Assembly (NCBI GenBank): GCA_964020085.1
Contig: OZ026599.1
Span: 26,248,829 to 26,312,828, forward strand
DNA length: 64,000 nucleotides
Direction: 5' to 3'
DNA from: Micromussa lordhowensis
Taxonomy: Eukaryota > Cnidaria > Anthozoa > Scleractinia > Lobophylliidae
In this document: one piece after another, positions 26,301 to 38,300 of the stretch
Position numbering within the stretch: position 1 is the stretch's first letter
How the letters are laid out: every line of letters begins with the position of its first letter
Position numbers and translations under genes: made by a program
Notes under the pieces: model-generated
Databases searched by the model: none
The model's input: only the letters and a program-made list of their open reading frames with translations
Told to the model about the DNA's origin: nothing

Positions 26301-29300
26301 TACAATAATTTCTTGTAAATATCTGACTTAATACTGCATATGACAAGTTATGAAAACAACAACAACAAATAGTCTCTATCGGGTCCCACATTGCTCAAGC
26401 TTATTCACAGTTTCCATGATTGGACTGCTCTTTGTCTGAGAGAGCTGGCAAGTCCAGAATGCAGGAAATCCCATATTTTATTCAACTCTAGCTCTCATTA
26501 ATGACAAGAAAAAAATGACAGAAACATTTAAAGAAAAGAAAAGAAAACTGTCTACTAGGCAGTTATAAGACAAAGTGTATGTAGCCTTTTCTTCAATCAA
26601 CCTTTAATTTCTTTATCTAAGTAAGAAAATGTGGCAACAACAAAACAAAGGATACGTAGAGACTTGTACAAATCAACCAGTGGATTCTCTTCTGCAAACA
26701 GTCGTGATTGGACAAGTTGATGAATGTATTGGACCTGTGGTGAAAACATATGTACATGTACTGTTGAACATTTTGACAAGACAAGCTTATGATATGCATT
26801 GTACTGTAAAAATGAAGGAGACTTTTTTTATAAAATGTCAGAAGGTAAAGATTAGGAACTTGTGCATGTAAAATTAACTACATGTATTGAAACCATGCAG
26901 GTGAACTAAGTGAACTAGCCAAGTGAGCCAGGTGAATGTATAGTAGTGAACCAGGCAAGTGAACCACCTTACCTGAAGGGCATGGACAAGTGACTTCCCA
27001 TCTGTTAACAAATCAGAACCAGTCAAGATTATGGTGTAGTTAAAACATAAAAATCACAAGTTTTCACTTACCTTGTGTGTTTAAAGCACGTATATATTTT
27101 TTAACCATCAAAAGCTATTCTAACAAACACTCTTGAAGAAACTAATCTGAGGGCATTTATCAATGGAAACAGCATTCAAATGTTACCCAAGCATTCTACT
27201 GCAGAAACTGAGTCGAGAAGGGACCTCTGACATGAACTGTACATGAATACATAAAAAATAAAACTGACATGATGCAAACATGACAAAGGGAACAGTGATG
27301 GCATAGAGTGCTAGTTTCCCAGCAATGACATGGCACAGGTTTATTTAATCCAGCCATTCAAGTTTCTTGTTAGCTCTTGCCTTGCTCTGGGGTTGTTTCT
27401 TTTGATTGTGTGGTTTTCCTACCTCCTGAAAGCAACACTTCCAAATTGCATTCCTTCATGAAACCAACTACGCCACTGATATCAATGGGAATCTCTCTAA
27501 TTATATTGTAATTTATCTACATGTAACGTTTACATGTATCTGTTATGGTTTAAATTTACTTCTGGTTTAATTTTTTTTTAAACCAGTTTAAATTTTTCAA
27601 ACTAGTTTATATTTTTGAAACTGGTTCATATTTTTCAAACTGGGTTGAATTTTTCAAACCAGTTTTTTTTTGTCAACTATCTTATATAAAAAGGGAAAAT
27701 ATCATATCTCTTAACATTCCTCTAACCTATTCTCTAACCTATTCTCTCCTTTTCTCGCGGAGTTTCTCCTGATTTATTCTCCCATCTACTCTACCCCTTT
27801 CCCCGAATCCCCATTAAGCTTGAATACTAATTAACAGTAGGTTTCACTTTTTTTTCTTTCTATCTCGTACTCACCGGGATTTGAACCGCCGACCTCTGGA
27901 TCTGCTTCCCACTGTCATTACCACTTGACCATGAAAGCAATGGATGCAAGAGCTCTCATACTTGTTTTAATTATCAGTTCATCACCCCAAGCCCCTCTCA
28001 TATAAATTGTAATTTATTCATAAATACATATACATTTTAATTTATTCATACATGAACTTTGTCTTTATTACTAAGAAGCTACATGTAATCAATTCCAAAT
28101 AAGAGCTTAGGCCTAATCACTAACCTGAGAGCTCAACCCTAACCCTACATGTAACTCATATGCAAACTTCCCAGCCTAACATCAAAGCTAACCATTCTAA
28201 ATAAGTGCTTAGGCCTAATCACTAACTTGAGTGCTTAACCCAAATTATTACGACACATGCTCACATTCTGCTCAAAATTGAAAATTAAACTGGTTTGAAA
28301 ATTTCAACCCAGTTTGAAAAATATGAACCAGTTTGAAAAATTGTGACCCTCTTTGGCAAAACGGACACTAACGCTTTTTCGTTAAACGGTCAAGAAAAAC
28401 GTTTATAAACGGATACTAAACGGCTAACTCAGGCGTTTAAACGGTTTCCATAAGCGTTTAAACGGATAGCAAAAAATTTAAACGGTTGGCCAAAGTCCAA
28501 AAACGGATAGCTTAAAGCGTTAAACGGTGAACGAAACAAAAAAACGTTTAGCTTGAAGCGTTAAACGGTTGACCAAAGTCCAAAAACGGATAGCTCAAAT
28601 CGTTAAACGTTTCACTTAAGTCCACAAACGGAAATCAATCCAGCCTCATCACCTCGTAAGTGCAAATGAACGATAAGTACCTTATGGACACTTGAATTGA
28701 CTTGAGTTTTCCTTGGCTGCTGGCGTGTTTTCTTCTTTTCGGCTGGCAAGTTGGACTGGTTGGAACTCGGGCTGGATTCAGCGGGTTCAGCGGTAGGCAA
28801 AAACTTCGACGACCACTCAACGTCTTTTTGATTGAGAACCTCTTCGCTGTCTGTAACCAAGGACAATAAGGGTAAGTTCGCGCAGCAATAAATGTGAAAA
28901 CTAAAGACCAAACAAAGTGTGCTTAAAATTGAAACAAAAATTACTGAACAGAATCTTCGTATGTTGAGCAAACAGTCAACAATGGAAATGTTGTTAGACT
29001 TACCATCCACAGCTACAATTTCTGCTTGAATCTTCTTGCCCTCCCAGTTTACTGTCACTGTGCTCCCTTCTTTGTATTGTGAGCTTTTATCTAAAATCAG
29101 CCTTGTGGGGGCGATACCAGTTGTCATTTCTTGTGGAAAATACAGCAACGCTTTCGATGGCTGTTTAGTAGTTTCTTTACAAAGTTGCCTAAGAGACATG
29201 CTTATCGAATTTGCGACACGAGCCTGGACTACGTTGAAACCGTTCTGATTGTTGAAAGTAACGAGCCTAAGATGGACACGCTTTTATATACAGCTGTTTG

Positions 29301-32300
29301 AATACACAGATTATTCTTTTATAAAGTTAATTACTGTTAGGTACGCCTACTGGGACTTAAAGTTTTCCGCCATTGATCTTTTGTTACACATGCTGTAGAA
29401 TTTTTTTTGTTTCTTTGGTGGAGTTTTAATATACCGCGAACTTGCTTTTGGCCTATGCTTTCTGTTGCGCGCTTAAAATGAAGCTAATCGCTGTATTCTA
29501 CGGAATATTCTGAAGACACTGATATAAATTTTATTCAGATACTTCCAGCAGAACCCGAGTTAGGCAGTTTTCCACTATGAACCTTTGGGCCGGGTTGTTC
29601 AAAGCTCAATTAAGCTAATCCAGGATTAGCGATAATTTTTATCCATTTTTGTAGCTTTTCACCAAGGAGTTCTGTTTAAACTTTCTGCCCATCAGTTTTG
29701 AGAACGAGTTAAATCTCAAAATACACAAAACATAAGCGATGGACAACACTTTTATATAAAAAAAAATTTACCCCGATCAACTTTTAATCCTGGGTCAGCG
29801 TTAACCGGCTTTCGAACAACCCGGCCAGAGACAAAGACAATTGCTTTTGAAGCACCGAAAGTTTCCAACATTGTTTGAAATAATTCATATGTGAACTGCG
29901 GTTGTAGATGAAAGTGAAGAATGATCATCGCAGTGATTTTTTCCAATTGAAGCAATTGGAAAGAAGAAGGCTGAAAAAAGAATTGGGGTTACAAGGGGAT
30001 TCGAAAAAAAATCGGGGCTTCAACAGGATTCGAGCCCGTGACCTCTGCGATACCGGTATCACTTTCATTGTTTAGTCCGTTATGGTTAAAAGCTATGAAT
30101 TAGTTGATTAGTGTAAGGTACGCCCACTGGGACTTCAGGCCAATATGAATAACTCGCGTCTCCGCTACAAATGCATCATTTCCATGACAACAAAGGATGC
30201 TTTTGCACGCGTGCATTTTACGAAAGTGACAAACTATGGCAGACGTGGATATTATAGAAAGAGAAGAAACTCCGAACGAAATAATCGAAAGAGCGAAAAA
30301 TTCCTTTTCGATGGCTGTGGTTGTTCGCGTGGTTCCAAAGGCGGTCCCTGCTCCAGAGAATTTAAAGAAGAAGCGGTTTTATTTAATCTGAATAACTGTC
30401 TCGAGTTGACAAGTGGAGAGCTCGACTTGATAATTTTAGCGAACATTCAAGCCTTCAGCCGCAACGATTGCATTGGAAGTAAAAGAAGCAGAAGTTCCAG
30501 GTGTACCTACCAGTTTCAGTCCGTCTCCATATGCAAAGAAATGTTCATTCACCTCTATGGCATTGGTTATAACCGACTTCGTCGTCTTAAGGAGCATTAC
30601 GAGAGATACGGTATCCATCCGCGAACTCACGGCAACACCAAAACACTTCCCAGCAACACCCTTCCACAGTCAATCACAGAAAACGTTCATCGTTTCCTTA
30701 CCAATTACATTGAGGAGAATGCATTTGTGCTACCTGGGAGAATACCAGGATTCAAGCGTGAAGATGTTCAGGTGCTGTCTTCGAGCGAGACAAAAACCAG
30801 TGTCTGGCGCGTCTACACTGCCACCTGCAAAGCGTCTGGGGAACAAGCAGTTAGTTACAGCAAGTTCGTAGACCTGTGGAATCAGTTTTGTCCGAAAGTT
30901 GTTGTGGCGAAACCCATGACCGATCTATGCTTGACCTGTCAGCAGAATACCACTAAGCTTGTACGGGCCGCAAACCTCCCCGAGGACGAAAAGGCTGACT
31001 GTATTAAAGCACAGCAAGAGCATTTGGACTGCGCCCAGGTCGAGAGAGAGTTTTACCGGAAAACTTGTTCAGATGCAGCCACGACTTTAAGTCAAACAGA
31101 TCTGGAGACGAATCTTAACGAAATCCATGAACCATGTTCATATATGCACTACTCTTTTGACTATGCACAACAAGTGCACTTTCCAAGCAACCCTATGCAG
31201 CCGGGACCAATCTATTTTAAGACCCCAAGAAAGTGTGGGATTTTTGGAATCATGTGTGAAGCTGTACCGCGTCAAGTGAACTATTTGATTGACGAAGCTG
31301 CTGCAGTCGGTAAAGGGGCCAACGCGACCATTAGTTACGTTCACCACTTTTTATCACGTCACGGCCTTGGGGAAACAGACGTTCACTTTCATGCTGACAA
31401 TTGTGCCGGCCAAAATAAAAACAATTACTTTTTGTGGTATTTAGCATGGAGGATTGCCACTGAACTTCATCAGTCTATCAAGTACTCTTTCCTTATTGCT
31501 GGACATACTAAATTTGGTCCGGATCGTTGCTTCGGAATCCTGAAAAAGGCCTACAAGGTCAGTTTCATTTCGTCAATTTATGAACTGGCTCGAATGGTGG
31601 ACACCTCAAGTAACACCGGGGTGAACAAAGCCCAACTGGTATCGACGCACGATGGCCGTGTTATAGTCCCTGTATACGACTGGTGTACTTTTCTGGGACA
31701 ATATTTCAAGAAAATCGCGAACATAAAAAAATTTCACCATTTCAGATTTTCCAAGGATGAACCAGGTGTTGTTTACTGTCGAGAATATTTGACATCCCCA
31801 GAACAAGCGTGTGTGTTACTGAAGGATGGTGCTGTGATTCCACCTGTTTCTGTTCTTCCGCAGAAGATCAACCCAGAAGGATTAAGTGACGAACGCAGAA
31901 ACTACTTATATCGCGAAATAAGACAGTTCTGCAAGCCTGGAACTGAAGATTTAGTTGCACCAGTTCCTTAAGTTATCATTGTTTCCAACTATGCTATGTT
32001 ACAAATTGGCTTTAGCTTATTATTAAATTTTTTCTGTCTATTAAATTCAAATGAAATAATGCTTGAGTAGGTAATTATTGTAAATACACCATCATTTACT
32101 ACAATGAAATAAATGAAGATGTACTGAAATTATTTTGGGATATTTGTTTTTCTTGTGGTCCTTCTTAAAATAAGCCGGGTAGGAGAGCGAATTAGAACAA
32201 ATTTTTCATCCAGCGAAATCGATCAGTGGAACTCACATCAACTTTTGCATGCTCAGTGTCTGAACTCTCGCTTAATATTGGTCAAATAACAAAGCCTCTG

Positions 32301-35300
32301 ATGCAAAACGAAGACTACTTTTCTTTCAGAAGGAAACAGAAGAAGCAATGGTGAATATGAAATTTGCATGCTGTTGTTTACTATAATAAAAGGCTTAGGT
32401 TTTTATCGATTTTTACCTGGTTTTCGGTTTTTGTTTTTGTTTCCCAAAGAATGTTACAAAGGTCGTCGCTTCTTTCGGCCCCTTCCAAGTCAATAAGCTC
32501 ACCATTCCATAGAATTATTAGTAAGAACACATTGAGGTCGTCGTAAAAGACTTCGTCAATAAAATAATACTGGGCAGACAACCAAGTGACATCACAATCA
32601 ATTTAGCGCGCGCACGCTATTTTTATCTTCTTCCCGCTGTCGGACTGTGTGATCTGTTTGGCTGCAGAATAGGTAAGAATACACAATCTTATGAAAGACT
32701 GTAACTTTTCACAATCCCACCAAGCGATGACCTAAATTTCTGAGCTAAATAACTCGTCTGACGAACGAATCAAAACTATGACACGGGAACCAAGACAGCG
32801 TTATCTCGAGACAATTGCCCTGTTCTGAATAAGCAAGATCGATGGCAGACATCGATTTTTCACGATCGGAACGACTGAATTCACCGGCTCTCGATGCTAT
32901 ACGTTTGTAAAACCGGATAGTGATTTCATTATTGTTATTATTACTGTTTTTTTGTCGTTTATCCAAGGAAACGACGATTACTCGCTTTCTATAACCACGG
33001 CTAAGTTTGAACTATGATAAAATACAGTTGACCTGTAGTTTATGTCCGCGAGTATATAGTATCGAGCGGTCGTTAATTACATGGTCGATAGCTTGATTGT
33101 TCTGCTCGCCGGGTCACGTTAAACAGCTGCTGCCTTTCTTTTAAACGGACAAGTAAACCATTTAAACGTTTCCGGTAAAGCATTAAACGGATGGAATTTT
33201 TTTTAAACGGAAAACCAAACCGTTGAAACGTTTTCGTTAAAGCGTTAAACGGATGCAATTTTTTTTAAACGGAAAAGCAAACCGTTTAAACGTTTTCGTT
33301 TAAGTGTTAAACGGATGCAATTTTTCTTAAACGGATAAACAAACCGTTTAAACGCTTGTATGAACCGTTTAAACGGATATAAACGGATTGTAAACGGTTT
33401 CGCCGCAAAAACGGAAAAGCGTTAGTGTCCGTTTTGCCGAAGAAGGTCACAATTTAAACTGGTTTAACAGAAATTAAACCAAAAATAAAATTGAACCATA
33501 ACATATCCATTGGTTACTCCTCAAAATAAACAGGTTAATGCTTTGCCACGTATCAGCAAACTTACCTCCACTTTCCATATCCTGGACCAAGAAGTCAATG
33601 GATAAAACCCTCCATGGAATGGACGCTTCATCGCCCATGAGAGTCAACATCACCTGTACAAGTTTAGTCAGGAAAACAAGTTTCCATGAAGCAATGAAGA
33701 AACAATAAAATACAATTTACAATAACTACAATTTACCTCAAATTCATGTTCAACTCTGAACTTGACTCTTCCATCAGCTTTAAGAAAAGAGGAAAAATAC
33801 TGTTTCAGTCACACATTGTATGTAATGATCAAGACACTTTGTGAGATGGTATTTCGAATTCAGTGAAGTATGTATATGTTGCAGGTCAAAATGAAATTCA
33901 GGTTAAAATGATTTTAACCTAATTTGATTCTCAATTTCCTTTGTCTTCTAACCCTAATTATTCATGTTCCATGAATAATTAGGGTAAAGAACAAAGGAAT
34001 TTCATTTTAACCTGAACTTCATTTTGACCTACAACATATACATGTAGCAGAATATTCGACTAATGGGTTCATTACAAGTACATGTATTGAGAGTAACTGT
34101 CGATTCTCTTACCAATAACCATGTCTGCCATCTCAGGAGGAAGTTCAGAGGTCACCAATCTGTGTTGAATGACTTGGTTTAATCTCTGTAGTGTTTTTGT
34201 CTTTTCCACAGCAGTTATAGGGTCTGGAGGAACAATCTTGTCCTATGAATCAAAATAATTATTATGCATGTACATTATTACATGTAAGTATAAAGTGCTG
34301 CTAACTGTGGGTACAGAGCCACCATAAATTTTTGAATATTTAAGGTGACTCTGAATCCAAACCAGAATTTTTAATAGCTGTTGGAAAAGTGCTGCAAACT
34401 GTTGCCAGCCTCCTTAAGGTCATTTCCAAGCGGTGTTTTACATGTACCTCTGTGGCAAGACAAGCCTGTGCAAAACTACTGCAGTATTTATACATGTATG
34501 AACAATAATATTAAAACTGCACTTCACCAGCAAACTCCTTTTCATGCAAATAAAACTCAATGTGAAAAGGTTTACATTGAGACTTGTTTTCAAGTAGAGA
34601 AGATACATGTAAGTAGTGTGGGCTGTATTATGTAAATGGGCTGTTGGCTTTAGAAGACAATAATAACAATTAATTTTAAATTATTTTGAATTACAATTTA
34701 TTTTCTAGATTTGTTTGTTACTTACCCTAATGCATGTTGGGAGTCTGGGGTAAGTTCCACCAGTAAGGACATCAACAGCAGCTGGCAGACAAAAGGTCGG
34801 TAATCTGTAAAAAAGGGATGATGACATGAGGTAATAACATTGTCCTAAGCAGTCTAGCTCCAATGATCATGTATTGAAAACAGAAGCAAGCATGGAAAGC
34901 ATCACATTAAAAACAACAACATTAAAATAAACAGTTACTGATGGAAAGGTTGTAGAAAACATGGACACTGTACTGCTCAAAAGTAAGCTACCACCCTCTG
35001 GTGAGACAAGAGTCTTGACATCTCATGAGACAAGTCTTCTATCACTGTACTATGAGGGAAGTAAGCTACTTGTGGCACAAATTACAAGATGCAGTACATA
35101 GATGTGTACATTGACAATGTAAGTGCCCAGATGATTCTGTAGTGTCTAATGCAGCTGAACATATTAAGTAACAAGTAAAGAGAAGAACAAACTACTGAAG
35201 ATGCACTTCTGTACAAAGAATATAAACTACACTGTATTCTTTGACATAATTATGGTCACTCAGTGAACAATAATTATATTGACATTAAATTTACAAATGT

Positions 35301-38300
35301 ATAAATATGTATGTACATGTACAGTGTACATGTAGAATATAATTTACACACCACAATGACCCATTTTAGTTGGACATCAAAAATCAGGTAGCCCTTGAAA
35401 AAAACTTGAATTCCAGCTTGACCTTCAAACAAGTTGGCAGACAACTAGCCTCTAGAGTCCCTTACCCATCAGACAATTAACTGAGGATAAAAAGTTACTT
35501 GCCCGGCAGGAAAATCTACTTGTCCCAGATGAGCGAACAACACTTTTTTTGAGCCCAGCTGAGAGATGTTGCTGGTTTGCTGATTACAGTACTTTTAATT
35601 GGCTGACTGTAAATTGACTTCTTTGTGTGAATCACTAATAAACCTGCAAACTAAATTACAGTGTACCTTATAACGTACATGTAGGCTACTCAAGAGAAGT
35701 CATTTATTTCACCCACCTTGCCTTTACAAGAGTTTCCCTGGACATTCTAGCCAGCATGTCTGCAGTGTCCACAAACAGCATAGACTGTTTGTCCAAAATT
35801 GTTGAGATAGCCTTAAAAGAAAAAACATTAAACTGTTAACCCTTCTGGGACCGCAGATCCCTCGCCTATAACACTGAACAGCCTTCGATCTTCTTTACTG
35901 TAACCAAACATCAAACTACATGTACTAGTAACTACAGTGTACATGTATGGTACATTCACTGTAAGAATTATTAGGTTTTCATTGAGATACTTTCAAGCAG
36001 ATGTAAATATTGAAAAGCACATCACTCAACAGTTGGTACTTAGACAAGTGAGCGTAATGTTATCCTCATTCACTTGAATCAACTAACCTGACATTTATCC
36101 ACCCGGTCTGCACTTGCCGCCCATTTCACTAATGCCAGAAGACGCACAAACTGTTGGCGAGTTCGACTAGCAAACTGCACAATTTCAATTTTTCTAGAAA
36201 GAATAGAGAAGTGTAGTAAAAGTGTTTCTGTCATTAGCCATTTACTGTAATAAGCTAGCTCTCCTACTAAAATGCTAACCATCCAAGTACAAAATAGTCA
36301 ATTAAAAAAGAAATATTTACAAATTATACATGTATCTACTACAAGAACTAATTTGTAAGAAATTATTGCACTGTACAAACCTTTCTATATCAGACTTCCT
36401 CGGTAGTCTATAAAGCAAAGGAAGGATCTTTTTAAGTATGCATGTACAACTGTGCAGAACTGCAGTGTTTAATAAAATAATCTATGGTTCATGTGTGTTA
36501 ATAATGTACTCGGCCTGACACAAACATGGGAGAAAACAGAAAGTTTGCATTTTCAAATTCAGCCAAGCTATCCCTCTAGTGTCTTAATCAAGCTATGTGC
36601 AAGGGTAAAAAGAAAGTGGCCATTTTCTATTTGTAATTCTGAAACTGAAGGAAAATATGAAAGAAACTGATTGAGGAAAACTTGGCAAAACAATTTTACA
36701 ATTTTAGAAGTTGGTTATATACATGTATAGCCGACGTCAGTTGAATTCTCACGATAAATTAATAAAATTACTAATTATAATATTTTTATTACAACTACTA
36801 TATGTAATAATAGTTTGAAATTCCTAAAAAAAAATTCAATTCACTTGCCCATCAAGCAGGCAAAAGGTATGATCCACCAGCCCAAATACAAATCCACCAG
36901 CCCCAGGCTATCGGAAACAAGTTTCTTTGCACACTGCTAAAAATTTTAAACCTTATTCAACAGTCTAATTCAAAACATGTAATTTGGTTATACATGTATC
37001 AACTGAGTTGATAATGTGAATTGGTCACTGTAAAGAGATTCGAAAGCTGACGTTTCAAGCATTAGCCCTTCGTCGGAGCGAATCGAATCAAGGTATTGTG
37101 GGTTGTGTGAGTTTTATGTACAGAAAGATGGATCTACATGCTATTGGTTGGTGCTGTTGGTCTAATGCTCGATGATTTGAAACCCACAAAGTTTATCACA
37201 GCAGCAATCAAAAAAATTATGCCCTCCCTCGCCCTCCCTCCCCCTCCCATGCAACAGGTTTTTTAACACCCAGATTCAAAATAACAAACAACAGGAAAAA
37301 ATCTGGTTGAGATTGAAGGGAATGAAAACAGATTATTTAGAAATAAAAAATTAAGCCAAATTTCCAAAAAAAAATGTCCCAACTCAATAATTAAACAATG
37401 GTCACTGGGATTTTTTTGCCTCAACTCGGCAAGATCTGATCTTACAATGCACTCTTTGATGGCCAGTCTAAGACCTCTGTCCAAGGCACTAACTAAAGAT
37501 GGTTGTTACAAAACTTTTAAGACAAAAGACCTAAGACCCACTGGATCAAAATGAATACCCTTGGACTTTAAATGAAGACCCACTTGACTAAAACAAAGAC
37601 CCTGAACCTCAGAACCAGACTGCCGCAGAACAGAGACCCTCAGGGAACAGGGTTGAGAAGACATTTTGACTAAAACGAAGATACCACAAGAAAGCCAATC
37701 TCGTGTTTTCAACACAAAACAAATGGCACTAAATCGGCATAAACTGTCACAATTGTTAGCATTGCTTATATGAAGTCTGATAACATGACATAGATTCCGT
37801 AAGGACATGCAGCCAAAGAAATGAGGACAAAAACAACTGAACAAGTTTGGGGTACATGTAAGTGCCTCTGAATTCCTTCAAGAGCTGATTGCTTCAAATG
37901 TTGTTAAATTTTTCCCTTGTGGGAAATCTGCAGTACAGATTTCATCTGTTCTCTTTACAGAAGTCATCCAGATAAATCAAATCAAATTTCTTAATTGCTT
38001 TAACATAGAAAGACAATATTACAAATGTACCTAACGATTAACCTTAGAGAAAGCAACTCACTGCTTTAAAAATAAAATCAAATAATCAGCAGTGCTAAAA
38101 ATTTGAGGCGCGGGCTGATTTTCAGCATGTGTAAATGAGCTGTTAGTCCGGTGCTTCTTCGTTTTAGTCAGTTTAGTCCAGTGGACCTTGATCCGATCTT
38201 ACTGTACAGCTGTACGTCTAACTCTTCGTATTTTCGGGTCTTCGTTTCAGAAACACCCCTGTTTGATGAGATAGTTTAAGTTGAGCAGAAAATTTTATGA

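Larger units (their letters stand above)
28343..33450. mobile_element. 5.1-kb DNA transposon with TTAAACGG subterminal arrays
   Basis: Inverted ends GTGACCCTCTTTGGCAAAAC (left) and its complement (right) match at about 38 of 41 positions. Flanks are AATT at 28339-28342 and 33451-33454. Removing the insert and one AATT leaves a sequence matching the other arm of the host element, so a 4-bp target duplication is well supported. Arrays of TTAAACGG-type repeats lie at 28375-28620 and 33120-33420. It carries two divergently oriented genes, 28612-29199 (minus) and 30145-31971 (plus). Superfamily not assigned. Confidence 0.88.
27541..33503. mobile_element. Outer host element of a transposon nest
   Basis: Ends TGTTATGGTT and its inverse (AACCATAACA) lie at 27541 and 33503, flanked by TATC at 27537-27540 and 33504-33507. 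Subterminal arms repeat AAACTGGTTTGAAAA-type phrases (27560-27670 and 28280-28342). It is interrupted near its right end by the 5.1-kb element at 28343-33450; without that insert it is about 850 bp and non-coding. It also holds a tRNA-like segment near 27880-27960. It is in MED14 intron 8. Confidence 0.85.

Noticed and set aside
30473..30871. Overlapping 132-codon ORF in another frame of the transposase gene
   Set aside because: Shadow of the 608-codon ORF; no start context or independent protein-like pattern.
37506..37844. Minus-strand 112-codon ORF
   Set aside because: In MED14 intron 1; Cys/Phe/Ser-rich translation typical of chance frames in AT-rich sequence, and it does not match MED14.
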